Shown here one piece after another: positions 9,192-17,673 of a stretch of 43,982 nucleotides of DNA. The notes under the pieces were generated by a model, which searched no databases, was not told the DNA's origin, and saw nothing but the letters and a program-made list of their open reading frames with translations. A program made the position numbers and the translations under genes. The stretch covers positions 1-43,982 of the forward strand of contig CALGYB010000114.1 in the NCBI GenBank assembly GCA_937935075.1, written 5' to 3'. Position 1 is the stretch's first letter. Every line of letters starts with the position of its first letter. This DNA comes from an uncultured Roseiflexus sp. (lineage in GTDB: Bacteria; Chloroflexota; Chloroflexia; Chloroflexales; Roseiflexaceae).

Positions 9192-10517
9192 TCAGGACAG
9201 GTTGATACGCTCATACACAATTCGCTCATACCTGCCTTCCCAGGGATTGCCCCGTTCATACACTCCAAGTCCGGCAGTCTCTGCCAGACGCAGATAGTAA
9301 TCGGACCCGGCGATCTCACCGTTGTTTTCGGCGCGCAGGTAGTCCGCCATCACACAGTCGATAGCGACCGGATCGCGGGAGAAGAACAGGCTGTTGGGGG
9401 CGGCATTGCCGAAGGTGCGCCAGCGGCGCGGTTCGCTGATATTGTTCACAGGGTTGCCGAACAATCCATCGCCGATAATGAGCACGGTCTTCTGTCGGAC
9501 CTGCGGATGCGCGTTGATGTCCACCAGCGGGCTGTACCTGTCGGAAAAATAATCGGCGCCGATGTCGGTATACCGGTGCAGCCGGTTGCAACGATCAATC
9601 GAGCCGAAATGGTTCTTGAAGCCCAGGCTGATGCCGGCGCCAACGTGACGTTTCATCAGCGGCATATTGATCAAATAGTGCACATTGACCAGCGCGTTGC
9701 AGAACGGCAGGTCTGGAGGAGCGGGGATGCCTGGCGGTGTATTGAAGCGAACCTTCTCAACCGTGCTGAAGCCCAATTCGGGATGTTCGTCCTGATAGGA
9801 TGCGAAATTGACCTGCGTGTAGGCGCAGCGGCGTTTGAAGCGCAGCGGAATAATACCCGGATGGTCGCCGTGGGTGACATCGAAGATCCAGATGTTCTGC
9901 TCAGACGCGCCAATTGCCAGCAGACCGCGGATAACGGCATTGATCGGGTCCATAAGCGCATCAATTTCATTGTCGTCGTCGTTGCGCGCAGCATTGTTCA
10001 GACTGACTTTGATGCCGATCATCTGTCCCGGCTGGTAGTCCGGCAGGAGGGTCGCCCAGGCGTCGGCGCGGGTGGACGTGTGCGTCAGTCGCGTGACGCC
10101 TTCGTCGACCATGTCGGCGACAATTCGGGAATCGACGGTATCGCCGTACCAGCCGCTCGAAAAGTTCCACGATGTTGCGCGTGGGTGGTGGGTGTGCACA
10201 ACGTGTCCGCGCAGCAATGGAACCGATGTGGCCGTCGGGGAAGGGGTCGCCGTGGGGGAAGGAGTCGCTGTTGGGGGAGGGGTCGCCGTGGGGGAAGGGG
10301 TCGCTGTCGCCGAGGGAGATGGTGTCGCCGTTGAGGTCGCCCGCGTATCAACGATGATCAGGGGACAGTACACCCGTGCAGCAACGACCGGCGTATCGAC
10401 AGCGAGGCGGGTTGCATACCCGACCGCGCGCTGGATATGTCCGAGCAACAACCCTGAAGTGGCTACTCCCGCTCCTATCAGAAACTGGCGGCGTGTGATG
10501 CGCGGTTTCCCATCCAT
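9192..10517 (-). CDS. Tat-exported DUF362 domain protein
   Basis: A 441-residue protein exported by the twin-arginine pathway: the N-terminus has RITRRQFLIGAGVATSG with the RR pair at residues 9-10, followed by a hydrophobic stretch. Residues about 60-100 form a Thr/Pro/Ser-rich linker built from TPSPTAT repeats. The rest matches DUF362-type proteins (GQMIGIKVSLNNA, then LINMPLMKRHVGAGISLGFK, and DPVAIDCVMADYL). Family members have no settled reaction, though some are fused to ferredoxin domains; no cysteine cluster is seen here. The ATG at 10517 is chosen because it follows CAGGAGGATTG and places the Tat motif correctly. It stands alone, between two copies of a repeat element. Confidence 0.88.
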   Translation of the reverse strand: MDGKPRITRRQFLIGAGVATSGLLLGHIQRAVGYATRLAVDTPVVAARVYCPLIIVDTRATSTATPSPSATATPSPTATPPPTATPSPTATPSPTATSVPLLRGHVVHTHHPRATSWNFSSGWYGDTVDSRIVADMVDEGVTRLTHTSTRADAWATLLPDYQPGQMIGIKVSLNNAARNDDDNEIDALMDPINAVIRGLLAIGASEQNIWIFDVTHGDHPGIIPLRFKRRCAYTQVNFASYQDEHPELGFSTVEKVRFNTPPGIPAPPDLPFCNALVNVHYLINMPLMKRHVGAGISLGFKNHFGSIDRCNRLHRYTDIGADYFSDRYSPLVDINAHPQVRQKTVLIIGDGLFGNPVNNISEPRRWRTFGNAAPNSLFFSRDPVAIDCVMADYLRAENNGEIAGSDYYLRLAETAGLGVYERGNPWEGRYERIVYERINLS

Positions 10518-10887
10518 CGCAATCCTCCTGTTGGTTTTGTGGGTCAGCGGAATCGGCGCTCCGAGCATGACATCTGGCGCTCCAACGTCCTGCCTGGTAG
10601 GTAGGATACGTAGACGTGCTGACGCGGTCGCGGCAGCGCTGCGGACGATGTCGGCGCCTTTGTGTGATCATTCCTGATGAGTGGTTGGGGGAGTGAGGCT
10701 GGGTGAATGGGGCGAAGGCGATACCTGAACCGGCTACGACTCTACCACGTCTCATTTGCCGATGCAAGCGGACGTGATGAACATTTACAAAGTAATCCGG
10801 CATTCGCTCTGCGCCCGGCGGCTGAAGCCGCAGGCTACGGTTGCGAAGCCTGCCTGCGCAGGCTATACCGGATTTAATTCTTGAATT
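10518..10887. other. Intergenic upstream of the DUF362 gene
   Basis: No convincing gene is seen on either strand. The segment 10803-10860 (CGGCTGAAGCCGCAGGCTA) has a small CGGCTGAAGCCG stem. I could not identify a clear promoter for the DUF362 gene. Confidence 0.55.
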
Positions 10888-11008
10888 CACTGCAAAAAGA
10901 TGTAACCACGAAACCACGAAAGTCACAAAGGGACACAAAGGACATGCGCTTCATGTTTCTTCACCTTCGTGCGCTTCGTGTCCTTGGTGGTTAAGCCTTT
11001 TTGCAGTG
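10888..11008. repeat. ~121-bp inverted-repeat element, copy B
   Basis: Perfect 12-bp ends, CACTGCAAAAAG at 10888-10899 and its complement at 10997-11008, enclose an imperfect long inverted repeat rich in ACCACGAA/TTCGTG words. It is a homologue of copy A (8938-9058), with no coding capacity. It resembles a small non-autonomous mobile element (MITE-like), but no target-site duplication is obvious. Confidence 0.85.
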
Positions 11009-11062
11009 GACCCATTCTTATCATAACGCAGGCGCGAATCAGTTCCTCATTCCCATATGCGC

Positions 11063-11103
11063 GCTGATTCGATGACTTTCTTCGACGCAAGCATCGAATC
11101 AGC
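11063..11103. terminator. Hairpin downstream of the amino-acid ABC operon
   Basis: A perfect 12-bp stem (GCTGATTCGATG at 11063-11074 and its complement at 11092-11103) with a 17-base loop starts 28 bp beyond the stop of the last transporter gene. It lacks a clear T-run, so it may be a processing or stabilising structure rather than an intrinsic terminator. Confidence 0.45.
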
Positions 11104-11130
11104 CCTTCGCTGCGCCATGATGTGGGGTTG

Positions 11131-11811
11131 TCAGGTGGTGTCGCCTGTCAATCCAGGAATGCGCGCGCGGCGCTCGATCAGGGTAAGGATCAGGTAGGCG
11201 ACGCCGACGAGCGCAATGTAGAACACAGCGACGATCAGATAAATCTGAATGGGGGCAAAGTACCGGCTTGCAAGAATCTTCGCCTGTCCCATAAGATCGG
11301 GCACAGCGATGAGAAACACGACCGATGTGTACTTCAGCATGGCAACGGCTTCGTTCGACCAGGCAGGCAGCGCCAGGCGCACCGCCTGCGGCAGAATGAC
11401 GCTCTGGATCGCCTGCCATTTACTCATCCCAATGGCGCGTGCAGCCGTCATCTGACCTTCGCTCACCGCTTGCAGTGCGCTGCGCAGGTATTCCGCCTGA
11501 TAAGCGGCGCTATTGAGTCCAAGCGTAAGAAATGCCGCCTGCAAACGGCCCAGCGTGATGCCAATGTCGGGAAGCCCGTAATACACCATGAACAACTGGA
11601 TCAGTAACGGTGTTCCCTGAAAGAGGGTCACATACGCGCCAAGCACACGTTGCAGCCACACCGGTCCGTAGACACGCCCGATGCCGACCGGCAGCCCGAC
11701 GATCATCCCAAGGACCAGCGAGATAGTTGCGATCTGCAGGGTTACGACGGTTCCTCGCAACAGGTCCGGAGTCACTTTGTTCAGAAGGTCGATAAAGTCT
11801 TGCATGTCCAC
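11131..11811 (-). CDS. Polar amino-acid ABC transporter permease
   Basis: A 226-residue inner-membrane subunit of the HisMQ/GlnP type. The hydrophobic N-terminus (LLRGTVVTLQIATISLVLGM) begins the three-segment Pfam domain typical of polar amino-acid permeases. The ABC-docking EAA loop reads ARAIGMSKWQAIQSVILPQA. It is the last gene of the operon, 8 bp after the ATPase gene. It is clearly paralogous to the permease at 12564-13217 (both have AARAIGMS, IQSIVLPQA or IQSVILPQA, then RLALPAW), so the channel is probably a heterodimer. Confidence 0.93.
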   Translation of the reverse strand: MDMQDFIDLLNKVTPDLLRGTVVTLQIATISLVLGMIVGLPVGIGRVYGPVWLQRVLGAYVTLFQGTPLLIQLFMVYYGLPDIGITLGRLQAAFLTLGLNSAAYQAEYLRSALQAVSEGQMTAARAIGMSKWQAIQSVILPQAVRLALPAWSNEAVAMLKYTSVVFLIAVPDLMGQAKILASRYFAPIQIYLIVAVFYIALVGVAYLILTLIERRARIPGLTGDTT

Positions 11812-11819
11812 GTACCAGT

Positions 11820-12557
11820 CTACTGCATGATATTCCGTAAAAACGCACGTGTCCGTTCATGGGTCGGCTGCTCGAACATGTGCTGCGGCGTTCCCTCTTC
11901 CACCACCACGCCACCCTCCATAAACACCACCCGGTTGGCAACCTGCCGGGCGAATCCCATCTCGTGCGACACGACGATCATGGTCATGCCTTCACCAGCA
12001 AGTTTTTGCATCACAGCGAGCACTTCGCCGGTCAATTCGGGATCGAGCGCCGATGTTGGTTCGTCGAACAGCATGACATGCGGATCCATTCCCAATGCGC
12101 GGGCAATCGCCACTCGCTGTTTCTGCCCGCCAGACAACTGCGCTGGATAATAGTGGGCGCGATCCGCCAGCCCCACGCGCTCCAGTTCGAACATGGCGAG
12201 GTCGCGCGCTTCGTTTTTGCGCATCTTGCGCACCTTGATCAGCCCGATCATCACGTTGCCAAGCGCCGTCAGGTGCGTGAAGAGATTGAACTCCTGGAAC
12301 ACCATCCCGATACGCTGGCGTACACGGTCCTGATTGACGCCGGGTGCGGTGATTTCCTGATCTTCCAGCCAGATGCGCCCTTTCGTCGGCGGGTTGAGCA
12401 GGTTGATACAGCGCAGCAACGTACTCTTGCCCGATCCGCTTGGGCCGACCAGGACCACGACCTCGCGTGGCTGCACTGTCAGCGAAACACCTTTGAGCAC
12501 GTGCAGCGAGCCATATGATTTATGCACGTCTTCGATGCGGAGAATAGGAGATGTCAT
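11820..12557 (-). CDS. Polar amino-acid ABC transporter ATP-binding protein
   Basis: A 245-residue GlnQ/HisP-type ATPase that energises uptake. Walker A is GPSGSGKS (38-45), the Q-loop lies around MVFQEFNLF, the signature is LSGGQKQR (141-148), and Walker B is [13 protein letters not shown] (161-173). The length equals the family norm, with no extra regulatory domain. It lies 6 bp downstream of the first permease gene. The substrate cannot be read from the ATPase. Confidence 0.95.
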   Translation of the reverse strand: MTSPILRIEDVHKSYGSLHVLKGVSLTVQPREVVVLVGPSGSGKSTLLRCINLLNPPTKGRIWLEDQEITAPGVNQDRVRQRIGMVFQEFNLFTHLTALGNVMIGLIKVRKMRKNEARDLAMFELERVGLADRAHYYPAQLSGGQKQRVAIARALGMDPHVMLFDEPTSALDPELTGEVLAVMQKLAGEGMTMIVVSHEMGFARQVANRVVFMEGGVVVEEGTPQHMFEQPTHERTRAFLRNIMQ

Positions 12558-12563
12558 GAGGGG

Positions 12564-13217
12564 CTACACCTGCAACCGATACCGGCGCTCGATCCATTGG
12601 AGCGCCTGGGTTGTTATCAGCGTCAATGCCAGATAGAGCAGGAGCGCAACACCGAAAGCGAGAAACGGCTCGAAGGTGCGCGCACTGACCTGTTGCGCGC
12701 GCCGCAGGATCTCCGGCACGCCGACGGCAAACACCAGTGTTGAGTCTTTCAGCACGAGCGTCGCCTCATTCCCCCAGGCAGGCAGCGCCAGCCGCAGCGC
12801 CTGCGGCAGCACGATGCTCTGGATCGCCTGCAAGCGGCTCATACCGATTGCCCGCGCTGCGATCATCTGCCCCGACTGCACCGCTTGAATCGCACCACGA
12901 AAGATCTCGGTCTGATACGCTCCCGAGGCGAACCCCAGCGCCAGCGCGCCAGCCCAGAAAGGCGAAAGATTGACATAACGCGAGATAACGAAGAACAGAA
13001 TAAAGATGATGACGATCACCGGCACAGCGCGAATAACCACGCTGTAGGCGGAGACCGCCGTCTGAAGGGCGGGGTGACCATAGACGCGCGCAATTGCCAT
13101 AACAACGCCAATGGTGAACCCGACGGTCAGCGCAACTGCCGTAACGCTGATGGTCACCCACAATCCCTGCACAATAAAATTGAAGGTCGTCAGCAGGTCC
13201 TGAAACAGTCCCATCAT
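12564..13217 (-). CDS. Polar amino-acid ABC transporter permease
   Basis: A 217-residue membrane subunit with the same fold as the 11131-11811 protein. Hydrophobic segments lie near residues 15-40 and 55-75 (VVIRAVPVIVIIFILFFVIS), and the EAA loop reads AIGMSRLQAIQSIVLPQA. It starts 4 bp after the binding-protein stop codon. It probably forms a heterodimer with the second permease. Confidence 0.93.
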   Translation of the reverse strand: MMGLFQDLLTTFNFIVQGLWVTISVTAVALTVGFTIGVVMAIARVYGHPALQTAVSAYSVVIRAVPVIVIIFILFFVISRYVNLSPFWAGALALGFASGAYQTEIFRGAIQAVQSGQMIAARAIGMSRLQAIQSIVLPQALRLALPAWGNEATLVLKDSTLVFAVGVPEILRRAQQVSARTFEPFLAFGVALLLYLALTLITTQALQWIERRYRLQV

Positions 13218-13221
13218 TCGA

Positions 13222-14067
13222 TTATGGCAGACCGTGCTTTTCTTCGAGCGCCTTCACTGTGCCGTCGTCGATCAATCCCTGAATAATCCGATCAAGTTCT
13301 GCCTTGAGATCGGCAGCGCCTTCAGGAATGGCAACGCTTTTGCCGCCCTCGGCGGTTGTCTCAGTGACGAGCAGCACCTTCAGTCCATTCTGCCTGGCAA
13401 GTTCCAGCGCCGGTTCAGCGTCCATCAGCACCAACTGGAGACGCCCACTGGCAAGGTCGAGCGCCGCCTGATCGGCGCGTTCGTAACTGAAGACCTTATC
13501 CGCAGGCGTCAGGCCCGTTGCAACCAGATTTTTCTGGATCCAGCCCTCCTGAACCGTGCCGGTCTGGGCGCCGATAGCCAGTCCCGCGGCATCTTCCGGT
13601 TTGGTCATGACGATGGTTGTGTCGCTCGCGCCGATGAAGGCATCTTTCGTCATGCGGTAGGGAATGGTGAAATCGACCTTCTCTTCGCGCTCGGCAGTCG
13701 CCTGCATGGCGGCGATCACGGCATCGATCTTGCCCTCCTGAAGCGATGCGATCAACGAGTCGAACGGCATGTCGCGGATTTCAACCTCAACGCCGAGTTG
13801 TTCACCGACGGCGCGGATGAGGTCCATGTCGAAGCCGACGAAGTTGCCGCTGGCGTCAATCGACTCGTAGGGCGGGTAATCTGCCGAGGTGCCGACGATA
13901 AGTTTGCCAGCTGCCCGGATCTGCGCCAGTTTTCCCGCTGTTTGTGCGGCGGGTTGGGTCGGTTGCGCCGGGGGTTGGGTCGGTTGTGCGGCGGGTGCTC
14001 CGCCACAGGCGCTGATCGCCAGCACGGCAACGATCAGCGCCAGGATGATCAGCATCTGTTTTTTCAT
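13222..14067 (-). CDS. Polar amino-acid-binding lipoprotein (SBP family 3)
   Basis: A 281-residue lipoprotein and first gene of the importer operon. The ATG at 14067 follows AGGAGGAATGCT and starts a lipoprotein signal (MKKQMLIILALIVAVLAISA) with Cys21 lipidated. A Gln/Pro/Thr-rich linker (AQPTQPPAQPTQPAAQ) tethers the binding domain. Family 3 hallmarks are GKLIVGTSADYPPYE, FVGFDMDLIRAVGEQLG, and the DSLIASLQEGKIDAVIAAM stretch near the hinge. The ligand is likely a polar amino acid (Gln, Arg, His or similar); I cannot choose among them. A reading frame extending further upstream is only the tandem-repeat DNA and is rejected. Confidence 0.93.
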   Translation of the reverse strand: MKKQMLIILALIVAVLAISACGGAPAAQPTQPPAQPTQPAAQTAGKLAQIRAAGKLIVGTSADYPPYESIDASGNFVGFDMDLIRAVGEQLGVEVEIRDMPFDSLIASLQEGKIDAVIAAMQATAEREEKVDFTIPYRMTKDAFIGASDTTIVMTKPEDAAGLAIGAQTGTVQEGWIQKNLVATGLTPADKVFSYERADQAALDLASGRLQLVLMDAEPALELARQNGLKVLLVTETTAEGGKSVAIPEGAADLKAELDRIIQGLIDDGTVKALEEKHGLP

Positions 14068-14143
14068 AGCATTCCTCCTGATATGTCGTGTCTGCACGTT
14101 GCACGGGGCGGCAGACACAACGGGGGCATTTGATGGTGCGAAA

Positions 14144-14149
14144 AGTATA
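14144..14149 (-). promoter_or_regulatory. Possible -10 element of the amino-acid ABC operon
   Basis: On the minus strand TATACT lies about 77 bases upstream of the binding-protein start codon. No good -35 hexamer is found at the right spacing; that position falls where the tandem repeats begin. Confidence 0.35.
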
Positions 14150-14162
14150 GCACAGGTTATCG

Positions 14163-14577
14163 AGGCGCCCTGCGCCGGTGTGGGCGGCAGCGCGCGACGC
14201 GCCCGCAGCCGAAGGGAAGGGCAGCGCACCGCAGCAGCCACCAGGAGGAGGTGACCGTCACCGCGCCGATTTGGGCGGCAGCGCGCGACGCGCCCGCAGC
14301 CGAGGGGAAGGGCAATGCCCCGCAGCCACCAGGAGGAGGTGACCGTCACCGCGCCGGTGTAGGCGGCAGCGCGCGACGCGCCCGCAGCCGAGGGGAAAAG
14401 CAATGCCCCGCAGCCACCAGGAGGAGGTGACCGTCACCGCGCCGGTGTGGGCGGCAGCGCGCGACGCGCCCGCAGCCGAAGGGAAGGGCAGCGCACCGCA
14501 GCAGCCACCAGGAGGTGACGGTCACCTGGGGAGGGGAGCGCGCTCGCAGCGGGAAGGGCAAGGAGGTGACGGTCACC
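14163..14577. repeat. Tandem array with GGTGACSGTCACC palindromes (candidate REP/BIME array)
   Basis: Four units with periods of 91, 88 and 88 bp each carry GCGCGCGACGCGCCCGCAGC, and a degenerate fifth follows. Between units lies a 13-bp palindrome preceded by GGAG or GAGG: GGTGACCGTCACC at 14250-14262, 14338-14350 and 14426-14438, and GGTGACGGTCACC at 14514-14526 and 14565-14577. The array fills the divergent gap between the amino-acid transporter and the RAYT transposase gene. In other bacteria RAYT proteins act on REP palindromes marked by a 5' tetranucleotide such as GTAG or GGAG; linking the two here is inference. Confidence 0.85.
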
Positions 14578-14661
14578 CGCGTCACCGCTGCGATGGTCAT
14601 GCGGTAGCAATACTAGCGGTTGCGGATCTGAAAACCGCTCTGCGAAAAAGGAGAAACTCAA

Positions 14662-15219
14662 ATGCCTTATGCTCGTCGAGATACGATCACCTGGCAACCC
14701 GGCATGTACTACCACATCTACAACCGTGGCGCCCACAAGATGCCCATCTTCCGCGAACCAGAAAACTACGCCTTCGTCTTGCAGCGAATCGGGCAATACG
14801 CTCAGGAGTTGCAAATCGCCGTCATCGCCTACTGCCTGATGCCCAATCACTACCATTTGCTGGTGCGTCAGGACGGCGGCTCGCCCGCTGGTCTGCTTCC
14901 TCAACGCGTCTTCAATAGCTATACGAAAGCCTTCAACAAACGATACCGCTGTAGCGGCACACTGTTTGAGCATCGTTTCAAGGCGAAACCTGTCATGGAT
15001 GAAACGTATCTTCTTCACCTCTGCTGTTACATTCACGCCAATCCTGTTAAAGATGGCCTGGTGTCCGATCCGGGTCAGTGGTTATACAGCAACTACCTCG
15101 AGTGGGTAAGGAAGCGGCACAGTCTGCTGATAGACCAGAATTTCGTGCAAGCCCGGGTAGACCAACCTCATGTCTATCGGGAGATGGTCTTGAAGTACCT
15201 CCGAAATCGTCGGCGCTAG
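14662..15219 (+). CDS. REP-associated tyrosine transposase (RAYT, Y1/HUH type)
   Basis: A 185-residue protein of the IS200/Y1 superfamily, single-strand DNA endonucleases that form a 5'-phosphotyrosine. The family signatures are visible: YYHIYNRG near the N-terminus, the HUH-type motif in CLMPNHYHLLV (H63, H65), a candidate catalytic tyrosine in NSYTKAFNKRY (Y87, with Y95 as alternative), then GTLFEHRFKAK and YIHANPVKDGLV. The ATG follows AAAAAGGAGAAAC. No insertion-sequence ends or target duplication bracket it, as expected for a domesticated single-copy RAYT. It sits right next to a palindrome-rich tandem array. It converges on the GH140-like gene with a gap of 14 bp. Confidence 0.92.
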   Translation: MPYARRDTITWQPGMYYHIYNRGAHKMPIFREPENYAFVLQRIGQYAQELQIAVIAYCLMPNHYHLLVRQDGGSPAGLLPQRVFNSYTKAFNKRYRCSGTLFEHRFKAKPVMDETYLLHLCCYIHANPVKDGLVSDPGQWLYSNYLEWVRKRHSLLIDQNFVQARVDQPHVYREMVLKYLRNRRR

Positions 15220-15233
15220 CCTTCAGGCGACGG

Positions 15234-16562
15234 TTACGCCGCCTCCAGGATCAGCACCCAGTCCGGTCCGCCAATTGGCGAGACGAAAGTCACAATCTTT
15301 CGAGGGTGTGTCCCAATGGGATAGGTCGCTCCATTGCGTGGATCGAACCAGGTCGAGCGAACATCTCCCTGCAAAAGACGCAGATCCACTCTCAACGACT
15401 GACCCGCCAGCGGAAAGTAGACCAGCCCATACGTTCCTTCACTGTCGCGGGTGGCGATGGGGAGTGCAGCGCGAACAGGATTCATCCGATCCTCCTGTTC
15501 CACAGGCAGCACGATGTGAGTTGCATCCGGCAACAGGTCTGGCGCAGGAATGCGGCTAAAGTATGGTCGTGAGAGCAGCAGATTCTTCAGGTGAACCAGT
15601 TGCTGCGCCCCTGGTCCGTAGATGGCCTCGTCCCATGCAGGCGACGGGAAGTTCATCGGTGCATATTTGGGCGACCACATTTGCCAGACGGAGTGGCTGC
15701 CATACGTGTGTCCACAAGCGCCTGCGAACACTGCACGGTATGCCTGCTTGCGCACATCGTAATCGGTAAAGCGGCCATACTCCGGTTTCCATGTGCGCAG
15801 GTAGGGGTCCACCGGATGATGCTCATAGTTCGGTTCGCCGTCCAGCACTGGCTTAATCGGCGCACGTGCATAGTCGGCGCGGATCATCTCCCAGTTGGGC
15901 GCGTCCATCAGGCTATGACCGGATTGAAGCATATTCATCGAGAGCCATTCGGCATCGTGGAGTGTGGTCGAGGAACTCATTCCGCCAGCCGGATGATATG
16001 TGATAAACGGCGTGAACCCCAATCCTTCGGCAATTCCCGCCGCCATCGCCGACCATATCGGTTCATAGCCAGCCGCCGGACGATCCCCGCCAAGGATCCA
16101 GATGATGTTCGTATCATCCCGATAGCGCTCACCAAGGAATCTTCCATAGATACGTGCATTCTCAGCATTGAAGATAACCGGTCCAATACCCCACAGACGT
16201 GCATGCACTTTATCGCCCCACGTCGGCAATAGACCAACGTACAGTCCTTTTTCGGCAGCCAGGCGAATGATCGCGTCCACGTGGCGGAAATAGAACTCAT
16301 TTGGTCGGGTGGGATCGTCACCAAGAAGCGGCGTATGCCCCTGTGCGTTAGGTGTGTGCAGTCCATCCAGTTCCGCCAGCGCCACCGCCTGAATCAGATT
16401 AAACCCCTGCTGACGCCGCACGTCCAGGTAGTGTTCGGCTTCAGGCAGACTCAAACGATGAAAGAGTTCCCAGGCGGTGTCGCCCAGCCAGAAGAACGGC
16501 TCGCCGCCCTCGGTCATGAGAAAACGTCGGTTTGTGCTGACACAAATGCGTGGCAAAGACAT
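15234..16562 (-). CDS. GH140-like glycoside hydrolase (DUF4038, apiosidase-like)
   Basis: A 442-residue protein with no signal peptide. Residues about 10-330 look like a TIM barrel of the DUF4038/GH140 type ([20 protein letters not shown], then [20 protein letters not shown]). Likely catalytic acids are D160 in ILGGDRP and E243 in VLDGEPNYE, matching the Asp/Glu pair described for GH140 apiosidases. The C-terminal ~90 residues form a small beta domain of the kind annotated as collagen-binding-like ([15 protein letters not shown], then [13 protein letters not shown]). The start at 16562 is chosen for its GGAGGAAG site. True substrate unknown: apiosyl linkages are the known activity of the family, but relatives may act elsewhere. 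Confidence 0.82.
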   Translation of the reverse strand: MSLPRICVSTNRRFLMTEGGEPFFWLGDTAWELFHRLSLPEAEHYLDVRRQQGFNLIQAVALAELDGLHTPNAQGHTPLLGDDPTRPNEFYFRHVDAIIRLAAEKGLYVGLLPTWGDKVHARLWGIGPVIFNAENARIYGRFLGERYRDDTNIIWILGGDRPAAGYEPIWSAMAAGIAEGLGFTPFITYHPAGGMSSSTTLHDAEWLSMNMLQSGHSLMDAPNWEMIRADYARAPIKPVLDGEPNYEHHPVDPYLRTWKPEYGRFTDYDVRKQAYRAVFAGACGHTYGSHSVWQMWSPKYAPMNFPSPAWDEAIYGPGAQQLVHLKNLLLSRPYFSRIPAPDLLPDATHIVLPVEQEDRMNPVRAALPIATRDSEGTYGLVYFPLAGQSLRVDLRLLQGDVRSTWFDPRNGATYPIGTHPRKIVTFVSPIGGPDWVLILEAA

Positions 16563-16698
16563 CGACTTCCTCCATTTCTCTGTCCCCCTCTGGGACAGCC
16601 GCAAGCGCTATGGCAGAATAGGACCAAAGTGAGATAGCGTAACTCTAGCACATCGCATATACTTTAGATAACCCTTTCTTCCCCTCCTTCGCCAGGAG

Positions 16699-16729
16699 GC
16701 CCCGGTTGCTGCCGGGGCTTTCTGGTTTT
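16699..16729 (+). terminator. Intrinsic-terminator-like hairpin upstream of the Uma2 gene
   Basis: A 7-bp GC stem (GCCCCGG at 16699-16705, CCGGGGC at 16712-16718, 6-base loop) is followed by TTTCTGGTTTT. It lies 130 bp before the Uma2 start, in the gap between two divergent genes, so no plus-strand gene ends here. It may be a leader attenuator or a leftover of a lost gene. Confidence 0.5.
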
Positions 16730-16861
16730 CACTCCCGATCTGCCTGAGATGGTCTCAATCAGTGCAAATCCGTGTTCCACATCCACTGCGCCACGAACGC
16801 AGGACCAACAGGCGCGTGGTATCATATCACCGAACAATTGTTGAAAAAAGCGAGGTGGGCA

Positions 16862-17617
16862 ATGAGCAGCACAACAGTCGAAGCAGCGCCGATTGTCTAC
16901 CCTGACAGCGACGGGATGCCGATGGCCGATAACACGCAGCAGTTTCGCGCAATCGTGACTATTCAGGGGAACCTGGAGGCGCTGTTCCGCGACCGCGCCG
17001 ATGTGTTCGTGGCGGGCGACCTGCTCTGGTACCCGGTGGAGGGGCGGCCCGACATCCGGCGTGCGCCGGACGCAATGGTGGTGTTTGGCCGACCGAAGGG
17101 GGACCGCGGCTCGTACCGCCAGTGGGAGGAAGACGGGATTGCGCCGCAGGTGGTGTTCGAGGTGCTGTCGCCGGGGAACACGCTGACCGAGATAGCGGCG
17201 AAGTTCGAGTTCTACGACCGGTACGGGGTGGAGGAGTACTACCTGTACGACCCGGCGCGGGAAGACCTGAGCGGGTGGCGGCGCGAGGGGGAGTGGCTGC
17301 GCGTGATCGAGGAGATCGACGGCTGGGTCAGCCCGCGGTTGGGGGTGATCTTCCGGTGTGAGGGGGATGCAGTGCGGATGTACCTGCCGGACGGGCGCCC
17401 GTTCCTGAGTTTTGTGGAACTGCAAGACCAACTTGAACGCGAGCGGCGGCGCGCCGAGGCGGAGCAGCAACGTGCGGAAGCGGAACGGCAGCGCGCCGAG
17501 GCGGAGCAGCAACGTGCGGAAGCGGAACGGCAGCGCGCCGAGGCGGAACGGCAGCGCGCCGAGCGCCTGGCAGCGCGCCTGCGCGCCCTGGGCATCGACC
17601 CGGACGCAGATACATAA
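16862..17617 (+). CDS. Uma2 family (DUF820) nuclease-fold protein with repeat coiled-coil tail
   Basis: A 251-residue protein. Residues about 15-185 form the Uma2/DUF820 domain, a PD-(D/E)XK nuclease-like fold common in cyanobacteria and Chloroflexota. Candidate active-site residues are D70 (RRAPDAMVVF), E100 (QVVFEVLSP) and K114 (IAAKFEFYDRYGVEEY). Residues about 186-240 are a charged helix made of a repeated 7-residue motif (QRAEAER/QRAEAEQ), likely a coiled coil for oligomerisation. The ATG at 16862 follows GCGAGGTGGGCA. No biochemical role is established for the family. A perfect 20-bp hairpin follows the stop, and no partner gene is on the same strand. Confidence 0.88.
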   Translation: MSSTTVEAAPIVYPDSDGMPMADNTQQFRAIVTIQGNLEALFRDRADVFVAGDLLWYPVEGRPDIRRAPDAMVVFGRPKGDRGSYRQWEEDGIAPQVVFEVLSPGNTLTEIAAKFEFYDRYGVEEYYLYDPAREDLSGWRREGEWLRVIEEIDGWVSPRLGVIFRCEGDAVRMYLPDGRPFLSFVELQDQLERERRRAEAEQQRAEAERQRAEAEQQRAEAERQRAEAERQRAERLAARLRALGIDPDADT

Positions 17618-17621
17618 ACGA

Positions 17622-17664
17622 CGACGGCGCAGAGACGTTGTACCACAACGTCTCTGCGCCGTCG
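17622..17664. terminator. Long perfect hairpin, bidirectional terminator
   Basis: Arms at 17622-17641 and 17645-17664 are perfectly complementary over 20 bp around a 3-base loop (ACC). It sits exactly between the convergent ends of the Uma2 gene (17617) and the giant gene (17674). It has no T-run, but the position and stability support transcriptional insulation. Confidence 0.7.
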
Positions 17665-17673
17665 CATTCGTTC

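Noticed and set aside
14068-14403. N-terminal extension of the amino-acid-binding protein through the tandem repeats
   Set aside because: The lipoprotein signal and a strong ribosome binding site place the start at 14067. The upstream frame encodes repeat-derived Arg/Ala-rich text.
14163-14577. Possible CRISPR array
   Set aside because: Units are 88-91 bp and repeat throughout, with no unique spacers of regular length and no cas genes nearby.
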